A stretch of 64,000 nt of DNA, taken from contig WTXG01000129.1 in assembly GCA_022496185.1 (NCBI GenBank), forward strand, positions 1 through 64,000, in the 5' to 3' direction. Positions 41,801 to 53,124 of this stretch are shown in pieces. This stretch comes from Multifurca ochricompacta (Eukaryota; Basidiomycota; Agaricomycetes; Russulales; Russulaceae). The notes beneath the pieces were generated by a model. It made no database searches, was not told where the DNA came from, and worked only from the letters and a program-made list of their open reading frames with translations. The position numbers were made by a program, and so were the translations under genes. Each line of letters begins with the position of its first letter. Position 1 is the stretch's first letter.

Positions 41801-43440
41801 ATTTTTGTATTTTATTTTATTTTGTGAGTGCCTCTGGATGTTATGCGATGTACAGAGTTTCCGTCATATTTATACGGTGCGATATTGGTCCACCTCTGCA
41901 GAACTACTTATGCCTCCTTATGTCCAGACCCGTGCAGGGGAGGTAAGCCCAAGGTTTGTGTTTGTAGACCTAGGAGCGCCTCCGAGTCGTCCGCTGACAC
42001 TTTGCACGTGGTGGGCAATTAGGCTACGGATAAGTCCTTCCCATGCGTCGGCCTGTACTGAGGATTCCTCGAAATAGTAGAGCAGGAATGCGGGGGCTTG
42101 CCTCTTTATGCGCCAGCAACGTTTACCATAACCTGCTCAACTGGGCTGATGAGAACAGACTCAGACTGATAGCGCGTACAGTACAAATTTCATCACGGAT
42201 GACAAAAAGTTGCCAATGCCGACATCCAAGATTCCGTCTTCGCATGTCTTCGCATGGAAGCCTCCGTGACGACACCACAAAATTGACGCACGTTCCCGCG
42301 AGTTGCCCACCTGTAGGAGGTTCTTCCAATGGAATGACGGTAGGTTGACTAGAACTACACCTTGATAGAAGGCTCTGCTTGTGAAAGAATTCCGTTGCGG
42401 GTGCTCATCACCGATGAAATAACGCAAAAGTGATGTCGGCTCTTGAGCGGCACAGCGCCAAGCAAGTTTTTTGTAGTTGGGGTCGGGATGACGAAATGTG
42501 CTAGCTTCGGATATAAGTATTGTTTTGTATTGAAAATACTAGTGAAAAAAGGGTTGTCTATTCCGTGACAACCATCATCCCCGCCACATGTTGTGGAGCG
42601 AGCACAGGCATGTGTTGCGATTTGCGATTCAGCATTGGAGGAGGGGAACTTATCACATATCACATTCTGCCGTCATGGCACTAGTGCTTTCAATGAACCC
42701 TCTCCCTTATTCGTGAACGTCCGACACTCAACTCGGCTATTTATTACCCAACTGAACCACTGCGGAGTACGGATGTCTTTTCGCGCATGTAATTCCACTT
42801 ATAATTCCGTTCTGGCAGGGATGAGAAATATACCAGCATTTTTCATTTGTTGCGAACTGCTTCTGGGTCATAGCATGACACTCTTCAGGCAATAGTCGCT
42901 GGAACAACAGTTGGAGAACGTTTTACTGGACGCGACCACACTTCAACATGCCGTGAAGCATCTTGGTCACTTGGGAAGCGCTAATAGATCGTAGTGAAGC
43001 AGAAGCATCCTCGGACGTTCAAACAAACAGCTAATCATGTACGAGACAGTGAGGCTAAACCTAAATAAGGAATCTGCTCGGGTACTTCTTTACAACTCAC
43101 CGGTCGACAGCAACTTGAATAAATCCCAGATGCCCGTTCCTCATGGGAAAAAAATGGCACGTTCCGCACAATGACATGCCGATTTCTCCCATGTTCCATC
43201 CGTCGTATGGAGTTATGTCTAGTTGACTTTGGAACCAGGAATTGAGACTCCAGGCTGAGTGCAAACACTCAAACCACAATACACTTACCCGTCATTACGA
43301 TGCGAACGCTCCCTAGGAATCTTCAGGACTTACGTTTCAGAGCGGTTTGCGTCTTCGAGGATGGGATATAAGATTCTCTGTCGCTCTGTCCACTGTACGG
43401 CAGTCCCCAATCCGAGTCAGTCGGAGCCCGTTCTCTTACC
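41801..43440. other. Intergenic region upstream of the aspartic protease gene
   Basis: Apart from the tRNA terminator at its start and the protease promoter at its end, I see no supported gene. The longest frames (about 100 codons near 42043 and 42593, plus strand) lack recognisable features and plausible exon structure. Confidence 0.45.
43367..43373 (+). promoter_or_regulatory. TATA box of the aspartic protease gene
   Basis: TATAAGA lies about 70 bp upstream of the ATG at 43441, a usual distance for a strongly expressed fungal gene. No other TATA-like box is close. Confidence 0.55.
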
Positions 43441-45010
43441 ATGTACTTCCTCGCTGCCTTTGTCCTTACCGCCCTGCTCTTGCTCGTGGAAGCTGCCCCA
43501 CTAGGTGGCTCCTTTCCTGGACTGTCCATCTCCATCGCAAAGCGATCTGGGTTATGTGATGCTGATGGTATAGTCGATACTACTATTCTCCATGATCAAA
43601 TCCTAAGCGTGCTAGCGTACGTGTTGTGTTAAATATACCCAAAGGTATTCACTTTATTTTATGGTCTTCCTATGCATATAGAAAGATCGACAGAGGTTTC
43701 GCGGCTTACCTGAAGAACGTCGGAAACCGTCATCCTCTGGCTGAATTCTTTGCTTTTGAGCGCCTAGACAAGCGTGGGAGCGGTGACTCCCTTGTTGATG
43801 ACAACGCTTCGTTATGGTACGGCGAGATTTCTGTAGGAACTCCCTTGAAGACATTCACGGGTCAGTACTTATGATAGAACGCTTTGAACCTCCACTGATT
43901 CACCTCTCTTACAGTGGATTTTGACACTGGGAGCAGCGACCTATTTCTCCCTGGGGATCAGTGCGATTCAACCTGCTCTGGCCATACGATTTATGACACC
44001 AGAAAGAGCTCTACTGCGAAAGATCTTGGGAAATCGTTTCGTTTGAATTACGGCGATGGGTCATCTGTCAGGGGGGAACAGTACAGAGATACCGTGTCCA
44101 TTTCCGGGTTGACAGTGCGCTATTATCTTTCATTCCAACATTCCTAATATAACCTCCTCTCAGGCTACTGGCCAGACTCTAGGTGCAGCGACAACCTACT
44201 CTAATGGTTTCCAAAGTAACCAGTTCCCTGCCGACGGTCTTCTTGGGATGGGTTTCGCGTCTATTTCTGCTTATAACGCACCACCGCTCTTCCAGTCTCT
44301 TGTCGCCCAGGGTCAAGTCGATCAGCAAATTTTTAGCTTTTACCTGGCTGAACAGGACTCTGAGCTCTATATTGGTGGCACAAATCCGAAGCACTACTCA
44401 GGTGACTTCACCTACGTACCCGTTACTAAGGAGGTTCGATAGCAGCAATTTCTCCGTAACGCGTCCCCTAACGGTGGCTTTGTATGCAGGGGTACTGGCA
44501 GGTTGATTTTGGTGGAGTCTCAGTGGATGGTTCCCAGGTTAAGCAGGGTGCCTCTTCAATAGTGGACACTGGAACCACCCTTATCATTGGTGATACTAAC
44601 GGTATCGCGGCTCTCTTCGCTAAAATTCCTGGGTCTCGTCAGATAGACAATGGCCTGTATGCCAGTCTGTATTATCGCACTTATCGCCTATTCAAGTAGA
44701 AAACTAACACACACCCTAGTCCCTTGTAATTTCAACGCCAAGATTTCAGTCAACTTTGGTGGTAAAGACTTTAATGTGGACCCGAAGATGTTCAACCTTG
44801 GGCCCATTGACCAGAGTTCAAATCTCTGCCTTGCTGGTGCGGCATCAAGCAATTCACTTGGTAAGAGTAGTTTTTTCCACTCATGTGTGTTCTCAATCAA
44901 TCAAACCCGTAATTGCAGATTTCTGGATCTTTGGCGATGTGTTCCTGCGAAATGTGTATACATCATTTGATGTCCACAACTCCCGCGTCGGTTTCGCGAC
45001 TCTTGTATAA
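43441..45010 (+). CDS. Secreted pepsin-like aspartic protease (A1 family), seven exons
   Basis: Exons: 43441-43616, 43682-43860, 43915-44114, 44164-44433, 44490-44664, 44720-44860 and 44919-45010, with introns of 49-65 bp. The product is 410 residues. A signal peptide (MYFLAAFVLTALLLLVEA) is followed by a propeptide of about 75-80 residues and LWYGEISVGTP. The first catalytic motif is DFDTGSSD (Asp122), the flap region NYGDGSS, and the second catalytic motif IVDTGTT (Asp301). It ends with FWIFGDVFLRNVYTSFDV and VGFATLV, as in pepsins. Cys pairs CDSTC and PCN...LCLAG are placed for disulfides. It would be an extracellular acid endopeptidase. No GPI-type tail is seen. Confidence 0.93.
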
Positions 45011-45423
45011 GCTTGGCTCAAGAGTTGTCTCTCTCCGAACTTTGCGCAGTCACACGCATGCACACTCGTTTTTTGTTGTTGTAGGTGTATTTGTCGCTCG
45101 TTTCAAAATGATACCCTCGTTTTTTGTCAACTATTCAGCATCTTTTGGATTGTCTGGATCATAGGAATTGAGAGCTTATATTTCTTATAATCATAAGTAG
45201 CGTGGCGGCCAAACCTTATCAGTTTCGGGTGGGATGATGACCATCTAATCATTTCGATTGTGACGTGACTATATGACTGTGACCTTGTTGTGACTGCCGA
45301 ATGACCTTATCCCTGTGCCTGTGTAATTTGATATGTACTTACAGTATCAAAAATAATAATAATAAAATAACTCCTGTCCCTCATCCTCAGACCTCCATCG
45401 GCGGGCGGACAACGAACAGAGAC
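45011..45423. other. Intergenic region between protease and PRMT3
   Basis: It holds the 3' UTR of the protease and the promoter of the methyltransferase gene. An AATAATAATAAT run at about 45349-45365 is the only notable feature. I see no gene. Confidence 0.6.
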
Positions 45424-47581
45424 ATGAGCCTTCACCTCCCTGCTACTTCTCTCGATATCACCGAAAATGAAATTGGATCAGGATCTGAGAGTGAGCCAAA
45501 TGGAACCGATGCTGAGGAAACCTGGAGCGATTGGGTCTCCGACTCGCCAATTGATAGACAATGCAAATCCCTGTTCGAGGACAAGTTCCTTGCGTCCACG
45601 ACAGAGGCACTAGATTATGACAAGAGAATACACGGGTTTGATCTGAACTCTTTCTGTAAAGAAAAAGGTTCTCCTATTCCCCCTGATTGCTATTTGGATG
45701 CCCCTAATGTGGAAGTTTACGTGCAGCGCTCGACTTTTATGATCGAGTTCGTCTGATAAACTACATCAGGAAGGAGGTATGTACATGTTCTCAAATACGA
45801 TTTTAATGATTTAAAATTCCGCACAGAAACCTTCTGCGCAGAGTTTGCGAACTCTCAGTGGGAAGGAGTTTTCCTATGATGACTATCTGTTGCCTGTGAT
45901 AGAAGATGATCCGCTTCTTCGTAAGTTCTACGCAACGAGGAGCGTATGCCCTCTGATTCTGTATTAGTGGGTCCTCTGGACAGTTGGTCCGATAGTGAGG
46001 ATGGCTCCAATTTATCAGCTCCCACTGACCTCGCGACTGCTAATCGGAGAATCGCCACCCTCGAATTGAAATTAGCTGCCGCAAAGGAAGAGCTTACTCA
46101 TTTCCGATTGTTAGTTCACCAGCGCATGGATACAGCTCATATTAGAGATGCTATCAACGCCCCTGATGGGCATATTGCGAGCCCTAGCAGGCGCGATGAT
46201 GACTCTCATTACTTTGAGAGCTATGGAGAGAGCGGTAGGACCATCTTGCAGCACATAACTTCCCATGGTCTAATTATTACTTTTCTTCTGCAAGAAATTC
46301 ATGCAGTGATGATCCAAGACAGAGTTCGAACCTCCTCCTATGCGTCCTTCATCATGACGAACGCCGATCTTTTCCAAAATGCGGTCGTTTTGGATGTGGG
46401 ATGCGGGACAGGAATTCTATCTCTGTTTGCTGCTCGTGCAGGCGCAAAACGTGTCATCGCTATCGATGCGAGCGATATCGCGCTCAAAGCTAAACGCATT
46501 GTTGAAGCTAACGGTTACGAAAATGTTATAACGTGAGCCATTCTTACTAATCGTCCCGTTACCTTCAAACTCGTGTAGCGTCATCCAAGGAAAGGTAGAG
46601 GAGATCTCGCTTCCCGACGACATCTCTCACGTCGATGTGATCGTTTCCGAATGGATGGGTTACGCCTTGCTATACGAGTCAATGCTGGATTCGGTGCTCC
46701 ATGCACGAGATCGTTTTCTTAAACCCGCTGGGGTTATGGCTCCAAGCCAGTGTAGAATGATGCTCTGTCTGAGCGAGGCGAGCGACATCTACAAAGAAAG
46801 AATAGGTTTCTGGAACGACATCTACGGTGCGCCCACTCGTCGAACTTTGTCCTCCATTCATATCATTACAGGATTTGATCTCTCGGTGATGGGGGAGGAG
46901 GTTTTTACTGATGCTGTTGTTGACATCGTAGGACCTGACACAGTAATGAGCGAGCCGTATATGATCAAGGTACGATCATAACTGACATCCCCTGCCTCAC
47001 ATTTATGTCGCACACACAGGATCTCTATCTGAGAGATATAACCACGAAGCAACTAGAATTCATGACACCCTTCTCACTTGTCTCGACTGCCGAACGACGC
47101 ACAAAAATCCACGCACTTGTTCTTTACTTCGACGCGTTTTTCGAGGCAACAGGCTCCCCCGTCTCATCTAATACGGCTGTACGTGTAACCCGTGGTGGCG
47201 AAGGTGAACTTGCGGAGGTATGGCCGCTTGGTCGCAGACCCAGTGCGCTTCGGCGACAAAGCCTGAAAAGCAGGCAAGAGACCATAAGTTTCAGCACGGG
47301 ACCTCGCAGTGTGCCCACACACTGGAAACATACAATCTTCTTACTACGTGAACCAGTCGTGGTCACAGAAGGTGCAGTGTGCTTCTGGGCCAGAAACTTG
47401 AGGGGGCTAACACTCTAATTGCGTAGGAACCATTGTGGCAGGGACATTCCATTGCCGAAAGCGCGAAAATAACTCGCGAGAACTGGATGTTGAGGTGCAC
47501 TATACAGTCAAGTCGGGCGCGAGCTCAGAGGGGATTGAAACACCTGGAGATGTAGTTGTGCAGATTTTTAAGGTACGATAG
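45424..47581 (+). CDS. Protein arginine N-methyltransferase 3-like, eight exons
   Basis: Exons: 45424-45667, 45727-45776, 45827-45920, 45968-46234, 46295-46532, 46579-46969, 47020-47371 and 47427-47581, with introns of 46-60 bp. The joined frame gives 596 residues. The N-terminus is acidic, with a degenerate zinc-finger region (QCKSLF...KRIHGFDL), followed by [20 protein letters not shown], diagnostic of PRMT3. The catalytic core has [14 protein letters not shown] motif [13 protein letters not shown], the double-E loop [14 protein letters not shown] and the THW loop PTHWKH. It ends VVVQIFKVR. The enzyme transfers methyl groups from SAM to arginines; in other species ribosomal protein S2 (uS5) is the main substrate. 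Two of the four expected zinc ligands are missing. The 45424 ATG is the first one in frame near the conserved part. Confidence 0.92.
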
Positions 47582-48401
47582 TGTATAGGCTGTGGCTGTG
47601 TTTAAGCCCGCCCGGGTATGTGCAACCGGTGTACTGGCCACTTTCTTTCCCACGGGTCTGTTTACATTTCTTGCGCAGTGTTCTTCGTGGATTATATATA
47701 CGCGTTCGTCATCATTGGATCGTGCGCGTAAAAGTCCTTATATGCCGGTATTTTACCTGCTGCGTGCTGTGCGCGCAGTCTTTCGTCGCTTCCCGCGTGT
47801 TGGCGGGCGAGGCGAGCGACGAGGGGGTGAAATTGTAGGTTGCACCCCTTCCCGCCTGGATTCACTGACACACTCTTTCATCCTCAGGGTTTCAAGGCCA
47901 ACAAACTGGTATGCGACCGTGGGCGTCCGGAACCCATCTGGACTTCTCAGTCCAAGTGGTTGAGGAGGGCCCAGAGACTGCACGTGCTCTGCACAGCTCC
48001 CTAGGGTAGATGATAACATCTAAGACTTTAAAAGTCTGCACCTACCGGCTAAAGTACAAAGAATGCCGGACCCAAGGAACCAGAGGATGGTGCTGCCTTT
48101 CGAAATGCTGCAGAGCTGCCTGTATTGATGCACAATCTGATACTTTTTTGAGGGGGAGGGGGAGGAATGACCCTTCTGTGGCGCCTGTATGACCCTGGAC
48201 ATGCAATGTCTGTCTCTCTCCCCACAAAATGAGTAACCAGTGGGTGACTTTGCGCGCCCACGCCACAGATAAACTCCACATGGCTTCCCTGCAGTTTCGA
48301 TCACCTGGATTTCTCTTGTCTACGAGAGCTCAAATACCTCTTACATACCCCAACTCTTTCTAAAACATTTTTCTCGCTCTCACCTTGCATTCTCGTTAAA
48401 G
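47582..48401. other. Intergenic region upstream of a small gene
   Basis: I see no supported gene. The last 80 bases before 48402 are pyrimidine-rich (CTCTTTCT, TTTTTCTCGCTCTCACC), as is common just upstream of fungal start codons. Confidence 0.5.
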
Positions 48402-48932
48402 ATGGATGATTCCAACCCGATGGCTTCAACCGCCTCCTTAATTTCTACCAATACAACTTCGTCTTCCTTTTCTCCCCAACAGAAAGCCAATGGCAAGCAC
48501 TTGCCGGTAAAAAAGGACTACGCTGCCGCCCTTTCTGCGTTACAGAGCAAGTATGGCCTATCGGACGCATCCGCAACGTCCACGCCTGCCCCGCTCTCCT
48601 CCAATAAATCCTCCACTTCCAAACACCTATCGACTCCCAACAACTTTCCCAGCACTACACCGCCCTCATCCGCTAGCGCGGCTTCCGTTTCTGCGGAACG
48701 ACAGAGGGCGGGGAGGACAGCAAAAAAGTTTTCCTCCCCTCTTGCCTTACTTCGCGCCAAATACCAGACAAGAAGTTCGTTGGTACCTTCCTCGTCGTCA
48801 TCCCCATTAGCTGCGCTGGGTGGAGAACAGTCTGGAAGAAAGGAAGACAAGAAAATAAAGAAGGCTGATGCAGATACGGTATCGAAGCACATCAATGACG
48901 GAGGGATATACGGAAAGGTTGGGTTCACTTAA
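48402..48932 (+). CDS. Small Ser/Thr/Ala-rich protein with a YG motif, unknown function
   Basis: This is a single-exon frame of 176 residues with a pyrimidine-rich leader. It is low in complexity, with Ser/Thr/Pro stretches, no signal peptide and no membrane segment. Ordered-looking parts are KKDYAAALSALQSKYGLSD (residues 35-53), PLALLRAKYQTRS (about 113-125) and the tail ISKH-like segment ending GGIYGKVGFT. The L-x-S-K-Y-G core recurs in the gene at 51613 (LASTYGWGG, LASRYGWAAS), suggesting a small family with repeated short motifs. I do not recognise a named domain. The antisense frame of 136 codons is judged a shadow. Confidence 0.7.
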   Translation: MDDSNPMASTASLISTNTTSSSFSPQQKANGKHLPVKKDYAAALSALQSKYGLSDASATSTPAPLSSNKSSTSKHLSTPNNFPSTTPPSSASAASVSAERQRAGRTAKKFSSPLALLRAKYQTRSSLVPSSSSSPLAALGGEQSGRKEDKKIKKADADTVSKHINDGGIYGKVGFT

Positions 48933-49699
48933 ATGCTCCTTGGGAGATGGACAGGCCGCTAACGGCGTTGATTATGTGCCCCTAGGATACCTGACTCAAC
49001 GTTGGTCACTGTACTTGGTCCAAACACCATAAAGCCCTAATTTTGGCTACAGTTCAGAGCGATTGGTTGTTTATTCTCTCTCCCTCCCTCTCTTCCCCCC
49101 TCCCCGCAACTAGATATTGGTACCACCATTTCAAAGTAGTAGGGCGGTGTATACGAGTTTTGGCGTTTCTGCTGTACATGTTAGGATACTACTTCGGGTT
49201 TTCACGGCGCTCCGGTTTGTGCCCCCTGAAGGTGTGAGCGGTTGATTTCTGAGAGCCATCAAATTGTTCAACAAACAAATTGTTGAGCTTAAAAGTCGCA
49301 AATTTGTGAGTCATGATACCTGCTATGCAGCATACTATATAATAACCTTTTCGGAGGTATTTCTACACGAGGGACCGGTCGGAGCACGCAACACTGGCAA
49401 ACAAAACGGGAACGATGACTCGACTTGTTCTGACCAGGAACCGCAATAATATTTGAAGGTTTCTCAACACATGTACGTGTACGCGGAAATAACCTGGTGC
49501 CTTACCTCTCAGCCTTGTGCACCGACAGTCCCTGTCAACGATCTCCGGCAGAATGATAGATTGCACCGCGCGCTCGCACCAGTCACTAGGGACATCAGTG
49601 GGCTGACTTCCATGGCCCTTGGACTCGCCCAAGCCAATGTCAACACCGTGGTGCCAATGCTATGCTATTCCATCCTAATTCGTCCAATAAGCCCGTGAG
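48933..49699. other. Intergenic region before the hAT-like element
   Basis: No gene is recognised. The segment ends with the target-site copy CCCGTGAG (49692-49699) of the following element. Confidence 0.5.
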
Positions 49700-50730
49700 T
49701 AGGGCTGCGCACCGTACCCGTACCTCACGGTATGGACGGGTCCGTAGTACGGTTGCCGTACCCGTGCCGTACCAGCTCAAGTCAATCATCGAGACCGTCA
49801 AAAAAACGGCCGTCGACGGCATTGGACGGCATTGGACGGCATTGACTGAATGAACTTTAATCTTGTCATTAAGCCACCAAAACTCAATCCAGGATAGTGT
49901 TAGCTAAATGTGGTAAAGATAAGAGATAAAATAAACTAACTAATACTCACTTCAGTTTATGTGGTCAAAAAACTGAAGTGAACATGTACAGAGTAGCAAC
50001 CTTTAATACTGCTCAAAGGATCATGACAATAAGGAGAACAAATATAGTTGTTTATATGTGACAAGACAGAAGGAATGTGTTGTGTGCGCAATGTGGAATT
50101 CTTTGTCTGAATCAGTTATCTGACACCTTTGGATTATCTTATCAAAATCAATAGATTAAATCCACCCAGGAGCCCGGCTGTCCGGTCCCCAACAATCTGG
50201 TTGCTACCGGCCTGTCTCAACAGCAATTATTAAATCCAAAGAACAAAAACAATGCTCGATGGGTTGCTGACCACTGGAAAATGGGGATGGTGAGATAGGC
50301 TGGCTGTAAATTAGTGTATATGTTTATTTTATTTATGATTTAATTTGCCTAATTATAATTGGTATATTTTGGTCTGCCAGAGTAGATCTGATAGTCGAGT
50401 TGTATGCTGTGCAGCAGCACTTGAACTGTGTTTTACCTCCCTGTGAATACTTTGTTGATTAGACACAATCATTACTATCTTGGTTACTATAGCACACCCA
50501 TTTACAGTACTTAACAATGCTTTTCATGTACAGTTCACTTCGGTTTTGGCCATCATAACTGAAGTGACTATTCTCTTATCTTATCATCTGTAACTAATGC
50601 ATACTAGTTAAAACTACCTATGCCTCAGGCAGTAATACCGTCTACTACTGTATACCGTAAAGCGGCCGTACCCGTCTTAATACCGTCAAATAGACAGCCG
50701 TTTTCGTAAAACAGAAGGCGCGCAGCCCTA
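49700..50730. mobile_element. Non-autonomous hAT-like element (1031 bp)
   Basis: Perfect 11-bp terminal inverted repeats, TAGGGCTGCGC (49700-49710) and GCGCAGCCCTA (50720-50730), are flanked by an 8-bp direct duplication CCCGTGAG (49692-49699, 50731-50738), the hAT target-site length. Near the ends there are several GTACCCGT/CCGTACC motifs. A longer inner inverted pair around ACTTCAGTTTATGTGG (about 49950) and its partner near 50530-50565 makes the element largely palindromic. No transposase-like frame is present, so it depends on an autonomous relative. Confidence 0.88.
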
Positions 50731-51612
50731 CCCGTGAGGAGCAAGTCCATCCTTTAGCGCATCCTCCGTTCATCTAGGCAAGGGGTCTGTGAATTGGGTG
50801 CGCATCGCTATCGTTGGTATGAACGTGTGAGCAACTCACAGCTTCCCATTAAACTTTATTGGATGACTCGGATGAGGAGCTATTTGGCTTCACATTCCGA
50901 TGCGTGTAGTTTAGACATACACGCTGTATTTGGTATGATAATGATACATGGGTTCACTCCACTCTCGAGTTATTTCCAGTGCGATGTCTGATATGACATA
51001 TTCGGGGGATCTAGACCTTCAACGACTCGGATTCGGAGGAACTAGCAATTTCTAACGGTACTGTGCTATGCAGGCACACCGGTGGGGAAGAACGGGCCGA
51101 AACATCCGAACATGGATCCATGGGCCCGTGTATCCGGATTTGTTGCCTCGTTGCCTGCCTCGTTCCCTGTGCATCGACGTCAAGATCATGAATTCATGAA
51201 TCCATACACTACGTTATCCATAGCTAAGGTCCATCTATCATTACCATGGCCACATAACCGGATATAGCAGTACTTTTCTCAGCCCACTTTGTTGCCGGTG
51301 GATAGGATTGAACGAAAAAGGCATTATCGCCGCAGGCTGCAGTACGTATGTGCCACGGCCACAGCCTCTCGAGTCATTTTGATTCTGACTGGGGACTAAG
51401 AAAACAAGTTCCTTCCGCTCACAGATTCGGACATCTTTAAGGTTCAAGTTTGTGCAACGCGCCAATGCATTTCTCTCTTTGCTTAAAAGCATGTAAGTGC
51501 GCGGTCTAATGGCCAGTATCTCAATCATCTTGCAGCTAAACCTCTCTCTACCTCTACTGTATCCAAACCAACTTCATCGCCTTTTCCATCTCATTGCGAA
51601 CTCTTAACCAAG
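50731..51612. other. Intergenic region upstream of the second small gene
   Basis: It begins with the second copy of CCCGTGAG. I see no supported gene. CT-rich sequence (about 51540-51600) precedes the start codon at 51613. Confidence 0.5.
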
Positions 51613-52058
51613 ATGTTCCGAAAGCGTAACTCACAGACGACCAGCCCTTACAACAGTGCTTTGGGACGCGACTCTAGTATGTGGCACAACTTTGTTTACA
51701 AAATCTACGCGACCTGACTCGCGTCGGAAATCCAGATAACACACTTGTCGACCCACAGCGATCGACAAAGAAGGGTGGGAAGCCTGATCCTGATGTCATA
51801 TTTGGCACCCTCGCCTCCACGTATGGTTGGGGCGGGCATGTCCCTGCTCCGCTTCCAGAAAAGTCCAAGAAGAACGCGAGTAAACGATCGGCGCCGCCGC
51901 CGCCGCCGCCTCACACCCCCACCCCCACTTCCACGTCTCCTTCGCCCCCCCGCCAGCAAACTTTGACGCAGGCCCAGCGTGAACAAGCTGTCGCAGACCT
52001 CGCATCGAGGTATGGCTGGGCAGCTTCTTCCTTTCCCGGTTGCCGCTGGAAGATGTAG
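51613..52058 (+). CDS. Small protein with repeated L-A-S-x-Y-G-W motif, two exons, unknown function
   Basis: Exon 1 is 51613-51676 and exon 2 is 51736-52058, with a 59-bp GT..AG intron that joins MFRKRNSQTTSPYNSALGRD to SNNTLVDPQR. The product is 128 residues. Two related segments, FGTLASTYGWGG and VADLASRYGWAAS, flank a proline-rich linker (SAPPPPPPHTPTPTSTSPSP). The ALQSKYGLS segment of the gene at 48402 is similar. There is no signal peptide and no recognised domain. The start and intron are inferred from frame and splice signals only. Confidence 0.65.
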
Positions 52059-52637
52059 AGCCTTTCCGAGTGATTACTTTATGAAATCTCTTTTTAATAA
52101 TTTCTGACTCCTCTGCGCGTGGCTGGAGACGCTCAGAGCTCGTACGCTGTGATCGAGCATTTTCATATATGCGGGAAATCGCTCTCTTGTGGCGAGCCCA
52201 TATCCATAGTATTTAAATGCCCTTCAGGCATGAAGAACTCTTATAGTATCTTTGATTACCTTGGTGGAAGCTCATGCGTTCTTAATATTCCCTCATGCCT
52301 ACGATTACGATACCACTTGTATAGGACTGAATATGAATAGTATTCCATTTTTATTCTGTGACTGACGGCTTGATACCTTTACCAGGAGCCTGTGGCTAAC
52401 ATTATAATCGAAGATAGCAGTCAGTTCGAGGTACTTCGGCACCTAGACGCACCTGACGGAGATCGGTTCATGAAGCGTTGACTGCCATTGAAAAGAAAAG
52501 TTATGCTGATCGACAATGAAGAGAAGTGAGCAGATAATAATCACAAGTGACGTCTATGGCATTTCTATTGACTGAAAATTCGCCAGTAGTCTGGCGCACC
52601 ACGTTTAATTTCCATGTCATGCGTCCCCCTGGCGACG
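52059..52637. other. Region between the second small gene and gypsy F
   Basis: No gene is recognised. CGACG (52633-52637) would be the left target-site copy of gypsy F, but its right end is missing, so this cannot be tested. Confidence 0.5.
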
Positions 52638-53085
52638 TGTTACGACTCAACGATATTACGGCTTAACGACCAAACTATTCACAAGATTATCTCAAAGATC
52701 ATCGCTTAATTTCATTCGCTTAATTTCATTCGCTTAATTTCATTTAGTTCCTAATCATAATAAACCGCCTCGCTCCTACACATTCTATCTAAGACCCAAC
52801 AACATATTCCATAGGTCGCCCCCCCCATGTCAGCCTCGCTCCCCATGTCGTCAGCCTCGCTCCCCATGTCAGCCTCGCTCAAGTCTCGTACCTATTTAAA
52901 CCCCCATTTTCTTTCATAGTACCCTTAGTCTCGATCTCTTGTTTCCCCTAGAATTGTAACCTCCAGAATATCATATCTTTTTCTCTGCTTCGCCTAGCAT
53001 GCTTAGCAGTCGTCTCACCACCCGAACTACGTCAGACTGATCATCTGACATCGAACTCTATACGCTAAGCAGGTCAACTGTAACA
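52638..53085 (+). repeat. Gypsy F 5' LTR with U3 tandem repeats
   Basis: The 448 bp LTR starts TGTTACGACTC and ends GTAACA. U3 has three 14-bp copies of CGCTTAATTTCATT (52703-52744) and a triplicated CCCCATGTC..AGCCTCGCT block (about 52826-52880). TATTTAAA (52893-52900) lies 34 bp before the predicted RNA start A52927. AGTCTCGATCT (52927-52937) pairs with AGATTGAGACT (53088-53098) behind the LTR, with one G-U pair. No second LTR is in the window. Confidence 0.85.
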
Positions 53086-53124
53086 TTAGATTGAGACTAA
53101 TAGAACCCCCCGAACGAACAGATA

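Noticed and set aside
42593..42895. 100-codon frame as a possible gene
   Set aside because: It has no recognisable motif, no plausible exon partners and ordinary composition for non-coding sequence.
48518..48928. 136-codon minus-strand frame overlapping the small gene at 48402
   Set aside because: The sense frame has the repeated YG motif and a typical start context. The antisense frame has no features.
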